Shown: piece by piece, positions 9,960 to 20,589 of the stretch | Numbering within the stretch: the first letter of the stretch is position 1 | Layout of the letters: every line of letters starts with the position of its first letter | NCBI GenBank assembly: GCA_026874595.1 | Contig: CM049309.1 | Span: 67,622,926-67,686,925, forward strand | Source: Sipunculus nudus | Taxonomy: Eukaryota; Annelida; Sipuncula; Golfingiida; Sipunculidae | Length of the DNA: 64,000 bases | Reading direction: 5' to 3' | Translations under genes and position numbers: made by a program | Notes under the pieces: generated by a model | What the model was told of the DNA's origin: nothing | Seen by the model: the letters and a program-made list of their open reading frames with translations, nothing else | Databases searched by the model: none

Positions 9960-10345
9960 CTTTCAAGTGATTTTTTCAGATTCTACCCCTATTAGAATTT
10001 TGAGGGACACTGGTTCAGGCCAGACTCTCATGTTAGCAAACATTGTTAGCCATTTTCTAATAGGTCCTTTACTGGTGCACATGCACTTGTTTATGGTGTG
10101 TTTTCAGACAGGCACACTTCAGTTCCGCTTCACAGTATCCATTTAAAGTCAGATTTGATTTCTGGGAATATTACTGTGGGCATAAGAACTACTCTTTTAG
10201 GGAATTCAGTTCCTACTAGGCAATGATTTGCAGGGGATAAAGTACAGCCTGTACCAATAGTGACAGAAAAGCCGTCACTTGGTCAGGACACTGATCCGGA
10301 AAGTCAGGAAATTCCTGGTTTGTATCCTCATGTGCTGTAACTAGA
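9960..10345 (+). pseudogene. pol (PR): Aspartic protease (retropepsin-like)
   Basis: The active-site motif ILRDTGSGQTL has its DTG codons at 10006-10014. In another frame about 70 codons on, IQFLLGNDLQGDKVQP resembles the conserved C-terminal segment of gypsy proteases. A frameshift precedes the DTG and at least one more separates the two halves, and there are internal stops. In an active copy it would mature the Gag-Pol polyprotein. Confidence 0.75.
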
Positions 10346-10348
10346 TCT

Positions 10349-10807
10349 ATGGCCAAGAAAAACACACATGAGGATAATGGTCCAGATAATAACACTCTGG
10401 GAGTCACCAGTGACTCGTCTAATGACTCGCCCGTACAGGATGCAACATTCTCAAGGTCAGAACTTATCGCGGAACAGCATAAGGACCCTGATATTTCATG
10501 TTTGTATCCCAGGGCAGTTTCTAAAGATGAGCTGTCACAGAACCCAGTTTGTTTCTATGTCAAAAATGGAGTGCTTATGCGTAAATTGCGACCACCTGAT
10601 GTATGCGCTGATGATGAGTGGGCCATCAAACATCAAATAGTAATGCCCAAACGCTTTCGCAGTGAATTTCTAAGCATGGCACATGAGGCTCCTTTGTCTG
10701 GCCATTTAGGTATAAATAAAACATATCAGAAAGTTAGTACACACTTCTATTGACCTAACCTCAGGAAAGATGTTGTACAATATTGTAAATCATGCCATAC
10801 ATGTCAG
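10349..10807 (+). pseudogene. pol (INT): Integrase N-terminal region with HHCC zinc-binding domain
   Basis: The frame from 10349 contains a leader typical of gypsy integrases (SRSELIAEQHKDPDISCLYP), then the zinc-binding histidines in HEAPLSGHLGINKTYQKV (codons 10682 and 10703). A stop at about 10752 interrupts it, but the same frame goes on to the cysteine pair YCKSCHTC (10784 and 10793). This HHCC module helps integrase multimerise and bind LTR ends. The position directly after protease and upstream of reverse transcriptase is the notable point. Confidence 0.85.
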
Positions 10808-11200
10808 ATGGTAGGCAAGCCCAATCAGAATCCTCCTGAGGCCCCACCTAGGCCTATTCCTGCTTTCGAGGAACCATTCAGTAGGATTATTGTTGATTGT
10901 GTTGGACCACTGCCCAAAACAAAATCTGGACATGAATACTTGCTGACAATTATGTGCGCATCTACCAGATTCCCTGAGGCAATACCATTGCGCAAGATTA
11001 ATGCCAAAGGTGTTGTCAAAGCTCTGACCAAGTTTTTGCAACTTTTGGATTACCAAAATTCGTCCAGTCTGACCAAGGGTCTAATTTTATGTCTGGCTTA
11101 TTCCAACAAGTTATGCTTGAGCTAGGTATAAAACAGTGCAGCTCTTCGCCTAACCATCCTGAGGGTCGGGGCGCCCTCGAGCGTTTTCACTAGACATTAA
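10808..11200 (+). pseudogene. pol (INT): Integrase catalytic core (DD35E)
   Basis: The first aspartate is in IIVDCVGPLPKTKSGHEYLL (GAT 10895-10897). After a one-base shift near 11050 the second is in VQSDQGSNF (GAC 11071-11073), and the glutamate is in GALERFH (GAG 11179-11181). The last two are in the same frame and 36 codons apart, exactly the D-35-E spacing of retroviral and gypsy integrases. All three metal-binding residues therefore survive, but the frameshift and a stop at about 11191 break the protein. The core would join cDNA ends to host DNA in the nucleus. Confidence 0.9.
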
Positions 11201-11933
11201 AAAAACATGATCAGAACTTATTGCTATGACACACAGAAAGACTGGGATGAAGGAATCCACCTATTGTTGTTTGCTGTCAGAGAATCCTTTCAAGAGTCCT
11301 TGGGTTTCAGTCACCTTGAACTAGTTTTTGGACACTCCGTTCGGGGACCATTGAAACTGCTTAAAGAAAAAACTCTTGTGTGAAAATCCTGATTCTCTTA
11401 GTTTACTGCAGTATGTCCCAGACTTTCGCACTAAACTACACAATGCTTGTGAGATTGCAAAGTCAAATCTAAAATCTGCACAAAGTAGAATGAAAACAGA
11501 GTATGACAAGCACACTGTAAGTAGGACGTTTGAGCCTGGTGAAAAGGTCCTTGCCTTGCTTCCCATCCCTGGCAGACCTCTGCAAGCTAGGTATTTTGGT
11601 CCTTACATTGTTGACAAGAAAGTCAGTGATTTAAATTACATACTGTTGACACCAGATAGACGTAGGAAGAAACAACTGTGCCATGTTAACATGTTGAAAC
11701 CATATTGCGACAGAAATAACACATCAGATGTTGTACATAATGTTACTGCTGTAGATTGTGTAAACACTGACCCTGACCCAGTTAAGGTAGAAACTGATTG
11801 TAGGTGTGATGTAAGCATTCAGTGTGGTACAGTTCCATTAAAAAACTCAGACGTCCTTAAAAACCTGGATGCCAAACTGTCACACCTTACCGCACAACAA
11901 CAAGACCTCAAGAACCTGCTGGCGGAATTATGA
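11201..11933 (+). pseudogene. pol (INT): Integrase C-terminal region with GPY module
   Basis: Beyond the core, several short frames cover the region to 11375. A longer frame then carries the GPY/F module (RYFGPYIVDKK, codons 11598-11606) and the DNA-binding tail ending HVNMLKPYC. A further 70 codons of linker (VKVETDCRCDVSI, then a leucine-rich helix ending LKNLLAEL) lead to a stop at 11931. Reverse transcriptase begins immediately in another frame, with no start codon needed, so the original protein probably read straight through. The GPY module is typical of gypsy and gammaretrovirus-like integrases. Confidence 0.85.
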
Positions 11934-12750
11934 ACATTTGTTTAGTAACATTCCAACGCAAACTAACATGTTGTGCCATGACGTCGATGTTGGCGAGGCA
12001 AGCGCAGTCAAGCAACATCCATATAGACTGAGTCCAGAAAAGCAACGGTATCTACAGGATGAGATTCAATATTTGCTGGACAATGATTTTATTGAACCTA
12101 GTAACAGTAACTGGAGTTCACCATGTATTCTTGTGCCAAAACCTGATGGAAGTTACCGTATGTGCACAGATTATCGAAAACTGAACTCTGTCACCAAGAC
12201 TGACACGTTCCCGATTCCGAGAATCGATGATTGTATTGATAGAGTCGGTAGCTCCAGATATGTCTCCAAGTTTGACTTGCTAAAAGGATTCTGGCAAGTT
12301 CCGCTGACAGAACGAGCGAAAGAAGTGTCCGCATTTGTGACGCCGCGGGGACTGTACCAGTATAAGGTTATGCCGTTTGGCATGAAGAACTCGCCAGCCA
12401 CGTTCCAGCGCCTCATCCATATGGTTGTCAAGGACATTCAGGGCCGCGACGCATATATTGATGACATAATCGTGTACAGCGACACATGGGAGAAACATCT
12501 GCAAATTCTTTGCGACCTCTTCGAAGGACTCAGTGAAGCACGTCTGACCGTCACCTTAGTAAAATCTGAGTTTTGTCATGCACAAGTAACATTTTTGGGT
12601 CATATCGTAGGGCAGGGTCAGGTAAAACCTGTTGATGCTAAGATAAGTGCTATTTCTGCATTTCCTAGACCAGAAAACAAAAGCAAATATTGCGTTTTCT
12701 TGGTATGGTTGGATAGTACAGGAAGTTTTGTCCAAATTTTTCTGCTGTAG
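11869..12750 (+). pseudogene. pol (RT): Reverse transcriptase, Ty3/gypsy type
   Basis: The domain starts around 11935 (EHLF) and shows the ordered RT motifs: SNWSSPCILVPKPDGSYRMC, DYRKLNSV, PIPRIDD, KFDLLKGFWQVPL (first catalytic Asp), the SAFVTPRGLYQYKVMPFGMK block, and YIDDIIVYS with YIDD at 12454-12465, followed by the thumb FLGHIVGQGQVKP. These are gypsy, not copia, signatures, although the domain lies downstream of integrase as in copia. The frame shifts near 12690 before the connection to RNase H. The ATG at 11869 is not a credible start, because the first 20 codons are out-of-frame linker. Confidence 0.95.
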
Positions 12751-13248
12751 CTGAACCTTTGACTAATTTGTTAAAGAAGAAACAAAAGTTTGTATGGAGT
12801 GTTCAGGGGGAAAATGCATTTCAGAATTTGAAAGCAATTCTGCAAAGTTCACCAGTTTTAGCAGCTCCAGACTTTTCAGTACCTTTTAAGTTAGCTGTAG
12901 ATGCTAGGGATACTGCTGGTGGTGCTGTGTTGTTACAAGAAGGCAATGATGGCATAGATCATCCCATTTGTTATTTCTCAAGAAAGTTTAATGCAAACCA
13001 GAAAAACTAGTCCACTGTTGAAAAAGAATGTTTGGCTTTGATTTTGGCGTTGCAACATTTTGAAGTTTTATGTTACTTCATCAGTCAGGCCTATCAGTGT
13101 CTTCAGTGATCACAATCCCCTTACGTTCATGAACAAGCTGAAGTTCAAAAATCAAAGATTGTTGAGATGGAGTTTGTTCTTACAGGATTACAATCTTGAT
13201 ATCGTACACATTAAATGGAAAGATAATGATTGCTTATCGAGATGTTAA
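12751..13248 (+). pseudogene. pol (RH): RNase H domain
   Basis: The tether (EPLTNLLKKKQKFVWS) precedes SSPVLAAPDFSVPFKLAVDA, with the first catalytic aspartate in GAT 12900-12902. A stop (TAG 13008-13010) interrupts, and the VEKECLAL segment with the conserved glutamate follows near 13020. After a shift, the DHNPLTF block (Asp at 13108-13110) and LRWSLFLQDYNLDIVHIKWK close the domain. It would degrade the RNA strand during reverse transcription. The chain stops at 13246-13248 with no integrase after it. Confidence 0.9.
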
Positions 13249-13370
13249 TGAAATGTTGTAAACAGGATGTTGTTAATGTTATAAATAAGATGATTTTTGA
13301 GATGTTGTAAAAATTTAGTAATTGTGATCGCAAAAAGAAAGTTTCCGTGAAAACTTTCTTTTTTCTTACA
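13249..13370 (+). other. 3' untranslated internal region of the LTR element
   Basis: A short AT-rich stretch between RNase H and the polypurine tract. It contains an inverted pair AAAGAAAGTTTCC/GAAAACTTTCTT at 13333-13362 that could form a hairpin. Confidence 0.6.
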
Positions 13371-13380
13371 GGAGGGGGAG
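13371..13380 (+). promoter_or_regulatory. Polypurine tract
   Basis: GGAGGGGGAG directly abuts the TGTTACAGG start of the right LTR, as expected for the plus-strand primer. Confidence 0.9.
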
Positions 13381-13644
13381 TGTTACAGGTGCTCTTTTTA
13401 TTGTGTGACTCGGACGTAACTCGTGTTGTTGTTACATTTTATGTTTAATCCGTACTGGTTGAACTCTCGTTGTCATGACTCATGTGAGCCTTGGGTTTTC
13501 ACGCCTGGTCGTGGGTCACGTGATGGTCCTGGTATGTGGAGGTACGCACAGCGATGTCTTCTCGATCATTCCTGAAACGCGTGTTGTGCAAGAACTTAGA
13601 GATCTGTTCGAGAAGTGGAAAATTCCCGGCTTGGGGTGTGAAGG

Positions 13645-13652
13645 TATATAAA
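13645..13652 (+). promoter_or_regulatory. LTR TATA box
   Basis: TATATAAA upstream of GGGGCTG in the right LTR; the left LTR copy carries a substitution. Confidence 0.6.
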
Positions 13653-14007
13653 GGGGCTGTTTTTTAGAACCAGAGGGCAGACAGCAGAGCAGATTCCAGC
13701 GGACGTAGAAGCGTGTGTCAGATTCTAAGACCTTATCCGACGAATGCGCAATTATACATTTTCAAAGACTTTCTCCTGGATTTTATGCTTTTGGACTTCA
13801 GTTTACTTTCTGGGTTGTTGAAAGACCTTTCCACAGGACTGTCATTCTCCGAGAGTTTACATTTAAAGGACTTATCGTGGTGACGGTATTGTATCCAGGT
13901 ATTGTACCATTTTCTTTCTGTGTGATTGTATTGACTTGTTGCTATAACGCTGTTTTACTGTATAATTGTATTGATTTAGTGTATTGTATTGTTAGGGTTG
14001 TTTTAAG

Positions 14008-14013
14008 AATAAA
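14008..14013 (+). terminator. LTR polyadenylation signal
   Basis: AATAAA about 115 bp before the LTR end, conserved in both LTRs (also 7997-8002). Confidence 0.6.
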
Positions 14014-14128
14014 TTTCCCCTAGACATTTCACGCTGCCTAGTGTTACAGAATCTGATTTTTTTTATCTCCATTACAAAATTTTTGTTCATCACGCATACG
14101 TGATCTGTTTATATTAGGTTCCGTAACA

Positions 14129-14132
14129 ATGT
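14129..14132. repeat. Right target-site duplication ATGT
   Basis: Matches 7374-7377 and shows that the two LTRs belong to one insertion. Confidence 0.85.
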
Positions 14133-14496
14133 TGACATGCTGATTTAAGCGAGCGTTAATTTTGAATATTTGTTGATACCAACCACCTTTTTTAGATTTA
14201 TAATATATATTGATTAACGCTATGATAAACGTGTCAGTTGAATTAAAGAGACATTTATACTTGATTTCTTGTCTTATCTTACGGGTATACACTTTGAATT
14301 TGTGTGCTACACAATGTCTTAAGCCAGGGGTAAATGCAGGCTGTGTTCACTGAATATGAACAAGAAGTTAAAGTTAAAAACAGAGAGTCAATAACGCAGG
14401 AGAAACAGTCAATAACGCAGGAGACACAGAGTTCAAAGTTGCATGAAGAAATGATAGTAAAACTGTTACTTATAAAGTAAATATATCACGACATAC
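14133..14496. other. Flank between LTR element and 36-bp array
   Basis: Mostly AT-rich. A two-copy short tandem AGTCAATAACGCAGGAGA occurs around 14385-14425. No gene is seen. Confidence 0.5.
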
Positions 14497-16915
14497 AGAA
14501 CCAACAGACAACGTGAACTGAAGATAAAATACTAAGCCAACAGACTCACAGTCCAACAGTAAACCAAAGACAAATATGGTGCCAATAGACATAGTGAACT
14601 GAAGATAAAGAACGTATTCTCACATTCATAGTGAACCAAAGACAAAATATAGAGCAAAGAGACAACATGAACCACTGGTAAATTACGTAGTCTCACAGTC
14701 AAAGATAACCAAAGCAAAAAAAACGAAGCCAACAGACAAAGTGACCCAAAGAAAAGTTACAGAAGTTAACCAAGTACACCAAAGGAAAAACACAGAGCCT
14801 CAAAGACAAAATGAACCGAAGACAAAATACGAAGCCAACAGACAAAGTGACCCAAAGAAAAATTACAGAAGCTTACCGAGTACACCAAAGACAGAATACA
14901 GGGCCTCACAGACAAAATGAACCGAAGAGAAAATACGGAGCCAACAGACAAATTGACCCAAAGAAAAATTACAGAAGCTTCCCGAGTACACCAAAGACAA
15001 AATACAGAGCCTCACAGACAAAATGAACCGAAGAGAAAATACGGAGCCAACAGACAAAGTGACCCAAAGAAAAATTACAGAAGCTTCCCGAGTGCACCAA
15101 AGACAAAATACAGAGCCTCACAGACAAAATGAACCGAAGAGAAAATACGGAGCCAACAGACAAAGTGAACCGAAGACAGAATTCGGAGCCGACAGACTCA
15201 CAGTCCGAGTGAACCAAAGACAATATATAGAGCAAATAGACAAAGTGAACCGAAGATTAAGTAATATCACATTCAAAGTGGACCAAACATAAAAAATAGA
15301 GCCAACAAACAAATGAAACGCTGACAAAATACCTAGTCCAACAGTCAAAGAGATTACGGTGCCAACAGACAAAGTGAACCGAAGAAAAATTACAAAAGCT
15401 TCCCGAGTACACCAAAGGCAAAATACAGAGCCTCACAGACAAAGTGAGCCGAAGACAACATACAGAGCCAACAGAAAAAGTGAGCTTAAGATAAAATGCT
15501 GAGCAAACAGACTGGCAGTTAAAGTGTACCAAAGACCAAATATGGCGCCAATAGACAAAGTGGACCGAAGATAAAATACGTAGTCTCGCAATCAAAGTGG
15601 ACCAAACATAAAAAATAGAGCCAACAGACAAATGAAACGCTGACAAAATACCTAGTCCAACAGTCAAAGAGATTACGGTGCCAACAGACAAAGTGAACCG
15701 AAGACAAATGCAGAGCCTCTCAATGACATACCAACGGTACGGAGCCTCACAGACAAAGTAAACCAAAGACAATATACAGAGCCAACAGACAAAGTGACCC
15801 AAAGAAAAATTACAGAAGCTTCCCGAGTGCACCAAAGACAAAATACAGAGCCTCACAGACAAAATGAACCGAAGAGAAAATATGGAGCCAACAGACAAAG
15901 TGACCCAAAGAAAAATTACAGAAGCTTCCCGAGTGCACCAAAGACAAAATACAGAGCCTCACAGACAAAATGAACCGAAGAGAAAATACGGAGCCAACAG
16001 ACAAAGTGAACCGAAGACAGAATACGGAGCCGACAGACTCACAGTCCGAGTGAACCAAAGACAAATAGACAAAGTGAACCGAAGATTAAGTAATATCACA
16101 TTCAAAGTGGACCAAACATAAAAAATAGAGCCAACAAACAAATGAAACGCTGACAAAATACCTAGTCCAACAGTCAAAGAGATTACGGTGCCAACAGACA
16201 AAGTGAACCGAAGACAAATGCAGAGCCTCTCAATGACATACCAACGGTACGGAGCCTCACAGACAAAGTAAACCAAAGACAATATACAGAGCCAACAGAC
16301 AAAGTGACCCAAAGAAAAATTACAGAAGCTTACCACACCAAAGGCAAAATACAGAGCCTCACAGACAAAGTGAGCCGAAGACAACATACAGAGCCAACAG
16401 AAAAAGTGACCTTAAGATAAAATGCTGAGCAAACAGACTCGCAGTTAAAGTGAACCAAAGACCAAATATGGCGCCAATAGACAAAGTGGACCGAAGATAA
16501 AATACGTAGTCTCGCAATCAAAGTGGACCAAACATAAAAAATATAGCCAACAGACAAATGAACCGCTGACAAAATACCTAGTCCAACAGTCAAAGAGATT
16601 ACGGAGCCAACAGACAAAGTGAACCGAAGACAAATGCAGAGCCTCTCAATGACATACCAACGGTACGGAGCCTCACAGACAAAGTAAACAAAAGACAATA
16701 TACAGAGCCAACAGACAAAGTGACCCAAAGAAAAATTACAGAAGCTTACCAAGTACACCAGAGACAAAATACAGAGCCTCACAGACGAAGTGAACCGAAG
16801 ACAAAATACGGAGCCAATAGACAAAGTGAAGTGAAGATAAAATACGGAGCCAACAAGACTCCCAGTCAAAGTGAACCAAAGACAAAATACAAAGCCTCTC
16901 CATGTAAACCAAATT
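14497..16915. repeat. 2.4-kb tandem array of about 36-bp units with higher-order repeats
   Basis: The base unit is close to CAACAGACAAAGTGAACCGA followed by AGACAAAATACGGAGC (36 bp), with many 34-37-bp variants. Around 14800-15150 and 15790-15990 three units form a 106-bp higher-order repeat (recurring at 14811, 14917 and 15023). Blocks near 15255-15720 and 16085-16640 repeat at a still larger scale and share a CATTCAAAGTGGACCAAAC variant. The plus strand is very rich in A and poor in T. Reading frames on both strands, up to 213 codons on the minus strand, arise from the repeat and change frame between units, so they are not treated as genes. Confidence 0.95.
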
Positions 16916-17339
16916 AGAGTGGAAACAAGTGAACTGAACAGCGCTGAGACTTCGAAACTTGAATTTATGTAAATTTTTTAAGGGTCAAGCATGGAAAAGT
17001 ATGTTACTGAGAGCAGGCCTTGCTGTTTGTCTAGGTGAATTGTGTGAGGAGAGATTTTCTTTATATGCTCATACATCTTTTTGGGAGGGATAAAATCCAG
17101 TGGTGGAGATAGTTTTTAGTTAGGAAATGAAGAGAAAGACCCATAGGAATATTATGGACCCAATCCTGCGAGAAAAAAAAACATATTCGCGATATCTGAA
17201 CATGTGCTATTAACCACCGCAAAAGTTATCATGTAAGATGAAAGAATTTCAAGTTTTGCGTTTACTTTATCAGAACTAGGAAACAGAAATTCGACAATCG
17301 GTTACAGGTTTCCGCCGAATCACATCGAATCACAGAGGC
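16916..17339. other. No gene recognised
   Basis: AT-rich flank of the 36-bp array; no repeat or coding signal. Confidence 0.4.
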
Positions 17340-18000
17340 ATGGATAAAGTTGAAGATGGAATGTCTCCTGACTAGACAGCCCTGAGAAGCCCAAGTATCG
17401 CGAGAAGCGCGGATGGATGAAACTAAAAAAGACACTATTGCAGATGGCACCTCGTGTCATTTGTACAAAATAATGCCGTCCTAGATCAATAGACACGCAA
17501 CATTTCAGTTCGATATGCCCAAGCAATCCTGAGATAATGCATAAATGTGTTTTACGAATACATGAGAGTAGATGGCGCCACCCGTCCTGTATATGAGAAA
17601 GCGATCCAAGATGGATGGACGTACAAAATTCTAGGTCGTTACATTGGACGTCTCCTGAGGTATGTGTGATATTCACGAAAAACAGACCTACAGATGGACG
17701 CCAGATAACATTTATTGTAGATAGGTCCACTAATTTTGTACACAAGATAAATCATTCCAAGATCTGTAAACATGTACATTTTTACAGCGGATACATCAAA
17801 CCACTCCTAAGAAAAATGCATGAATGTAATCTATAAACAAGTGTTTGTAGATTGCGCCACCAGTCTCGTATATGAGAAACCTACCCTAGATGGACGAATG
17901 TTCAAAATTTCAAACAGATAGGCCAAAGTATTCCGGAGAATTCATCAATACACTGAATGTTTCCTGAAACACTTGAAAAGACACAGGTGGACACTACACA
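17340..18000. repeat. Old diverged repeats with GCGCCACC motif
   Basis: The series AGAT(G/T)GCGCCACC, GTC, GTATATGAGAAA, GATGGACG and TTCAAAATT occurs near 17570 and again near 17853. A weaker relative (AGATGGCACC) lies near 17443. The copies are too diverged to set borders. The GCGCCACC core resembles that in family A elements, which may be coincidence. Confidence 0.4.
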
Positions 18001-20369
18001 AATAGATTGTTATGGGTTGCTGAACCAATCTTTGTTAGGCATGAGTTCACATATGACGCAATAAATATGCATGGTTTCAGAAAGATCGGTCCAAGGGTCT
18101 CAGAGAAGTGTTTTTAAGACGAACGTGGATACAATTATACCTTGTTTTCATCACAGGTGATTTCAACACACGACCAAGAATGTTTTAAAAGAAAAGTAAC
18201 ATATTTGCAGATAACGACAGGGAGTATTTATCAGAGTTCTCAGTAACAGCCCTTCTGTCATTTTGAATGACGAGCCTACCATCTGATAACTGTGTTTGAA
18301 TGTATATCCTGGAGTAGGTCATTTGCTAAAGATTTAATTATTTGCAAAATACAATGACCTGTGTGGAAAATTCCCGAAGGAATATTGTAAGTGAAACCTT
18401 AAAGATGAAAAATTCGATGGAACATTTTTTATTAATTTCTGCAAGATCCAAAATGCATGTTGAATTGTTTTACAAATAAATTGGAATTCGGAAACACAAT
18501 TAATTTACTTTTTTTAAAGAATTAACTTTTTATAAAGAGTGTTATTTCAATAACCAACTATACGCTTATAATGTTATAAAGAAAAAGTTAAGAGTTTTGT
18601 AGTTTACGAAAGGGAGTCTTTATTGAATTTGTCAGTGATTGTCACTTTAGCTATTTTGAAAGAGAGGTTTTTTTATCTATCTGCATGGTAATTGGCTTTG
18701 AATATATATCATGGAATAGCCATGAGTATACGACTCTGTAGGCACTTATTTTTATTTTGCTGGTAAGAATGCTAGTCTAAGGATATTTAATGTCAGAGGG
18801 CCGAAATGGCGCTAATCATGGCACAGATTATTTGGTGTAGATTAAATGATTAAATCTCTTAGACAACGTATATCGTGATAGCACATACTTTATTAAAACT
18901 AATTAATCAGTCTTTTTGATATTACCCTTACAATGAAATCATACTTGTCTGACCATTTTATAAAAGTTTGCCCAATCGTTATGATATAACCATTCATTAC
19001 ACAGAGAGGTTTAAACTAAGGCCAAGCAAAATTAATGGTTCTGCATACTCTGGGGAAAAAGAAGAAGAATTTAATATTTGAAAATGTACATGAACAGAAC
19101 AAGTATATTGAATCTTGCCGAGTTGCTGGAAGAATTAATACCAATTTCCTACATTACCGATGACTTTCAATGGCTTTCATACACCTACAAGTGTCTGCAT
19201 GCAGCTTATCCTTAAAATAGTTTATTTGTGACATAACGATGACAATGTATAGGGGCGCTATCGAGTTGAAAATAATTTGAGAGTACCACAGGCGCTTGAA
19301 TTGCTATTAGTGTAGATGTCGGTTAAATTTGTCACTTTTCTGGAACATTTCCTTATAACTATTACTTATCTGACATTTTTCTAGCGTATTTCACACTATG
19401 AGGTTCATCTCTTTATTTTTCACCTAAAATTTGACATAGCCAGGCAAGAAGCCCCCGTAGCTAGGTCCGACAATGGTTACTCTCCTTTAGGTGTGGGAAA
19501 ATTTGATGATGCTAAGCCGCATATGTGGGCTTCTGTCTGGAGGTTGAAACAGGTCTTTCCTATTAATGACAAGGTCGAAACCCTTTTTGATACCAGCAAA
19601 GGACAAAAGTAAGAGCTTTCATTGTACCCTGTATTTTGCTTGGACCTTTTGGATATCATATCAACAGTGGAGCGTCCGGCACGAATCTATATTGAGATTC
19701 AGGATACACACATTCTTCCCGGAATGAATTCTAGCCAGCGCAACCCTAGCAATGATCTTTTGGTGATAACTTCGTGTTTTATGACAGAGGCACTGTTTTT
19801 TTATACGGAAACTCTTGTTGCCTCCACGTTACCTTCGGGCATTCAGACTCTTGTACGAATCTGAGCCCTGGATTCTTCTGTCAGTTGTTTAAGTAGGAAT
19901 TTGCATAATTTGGCTGTGACCCAAGCTTTTTCCTGGAAACCCTAAGGAATTTAAGAATTCTCCAGTTAGGCTTTTCTTTATGCATGTTTACGTATTATAG
20001 CATGAATTGCTGTCTGAATTACGAAGATGTTTGCCTCAACCATTTTTGTAACACTCTATGAAAAGGGAGTCATATATTGCCTCACGATGTGCAGACCAGA
20101 ATTCGATACGGTTCGGTGGATCACTGATTGGAAGCAACTGTTCAAGATTTATCAGGGAATCATCCTTTTCATCTGGGAAGGTCATATTTCTGACATTGGT
20201 GTTCGCGTGGATTTGCTGAGGTGAAGCTGCTTTTGCTGAAGGTGAACAGGGATTGGCCAGTATCGCAAATGCATTATGGCAAGATTGGGTACGTGTGATT
20301 TTGATGAAGTCCAGTGGTTGCGACTGGCTTAAACACTGTTAGGAGAAAAGGTATTTTAATAGGTATGAA
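18001..20369. other. No gene recognised
   Basis: About 2.4 kb of AT-rich sequence. Frames of 60-80 codons at 19477-19864 and 20027-20224 show no domain that I recognise and no splice context that supports them. They may be fragments of an old element. Confidence 0.35.
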
Positions 20370-20544
20370 AAGGGTATTTTAAGTGTCCAAATACGAATAC
20401 CCTTTCTAAGGTATTTTGAAATACCCTTTTGTAAAATACCCGATTAAAGGAATTTCAGAAATACCTTTAATAAGGTTATTTATAAAAGGGTATTTCAAAA
20501 TACTTTTAAGAGGGTTTTCGTATTTGGACACTTAAAATACCCTT
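20370..20544. repeat. 175-bp near-perfect palindrome (foldback/MITE-like)
   Basis: The left arm begins AAGGGTATTTTAAGTGTCCA and the right arm ends with its complement TGGACACTTAAAATACCCTT. The pairing continues inward through GGTATTTTGAAATACCCTTT to a single central base at 20457, giving 87-bp arms with only a few mismatches, mainly around 20432-20443/20472-20483. No coding capacity. A smaller hairpin (AAGGTATTTT and AAAATACCTT) follows at 20554-20589. The element type is unknown because no target duplication was found. Confidence 0.9.
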
Positions 20545-20589
20545 ACATTTAATAAGGTATTTTATAAAAGGGTATTTGAAAATACCTTA

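Larger units (their letters stand above)
7378..14128 (+). mobile_element. Ty3/gypsy LTR retrotransposon with integrase before reverse transcriptase (Gmr1-like)
   Basis: A 6.75-kb element bounded by LTRs that start TGTTAC and end GTAACA, with ATGT target duplications, an 18-nt tRNA-Pro primer site and a polypurine tract. Internal order is Gag (SAP-like start, coiled coil, SCAN-like capsid, CCHC knuckle), protease, integrase (HHCC, DD35E, GPY), reverse transcriptase (YIDD), RNase H. Only about 130 bp lie between RNase H and the right LTR, so no second integrase exists. Ty3/gypsy elements normally place integrase last; integrase upstream of RT with a gypsy-type RT is the hallmark of the Gmr1 lineage. 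Every coding segment carries frameshifts or stops, so the copy is defective and would need proteins in trans to move. Confidence 0.93.
13381..14128 (+). repeat. 3' LTR
   Basis: Direct repeat of 7378-8158, ending CCGTAACA. It has a TATATAAA at 13645-13652 and an AATAAA at 14008-14013. It contains a few bases missing from the left LTR (around ACTCATGTGAGCC) and lacks about 40 bp found there after the AATAAA. Confidence 0.95.

Noticed and set aside
11925-11940. Programmed frameshift between integrase and reverse transcriptase
   Set aside because: No slippery heptamer or pseudoknot is evident, and many unprogrammed frameshifts occur elsewhere in the same element, so random mutation is simpler.
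14385-14425. CRISPR-like short direct repeat
   Set aside because: Only two copies of an 18-bp unit with no spacer pattern, in a eukaryotic context.
15257-16869. Long minus-strand reading frames (213 and 179 codons) in the 36-bp array
   Set aside because: They are open because the repeat unit lacks minus-strand stops. Unit lengths vary from 34 to 37 bp, so the frame shifts between units, and the Cys/Leu/Phe-rich translation has no domain.
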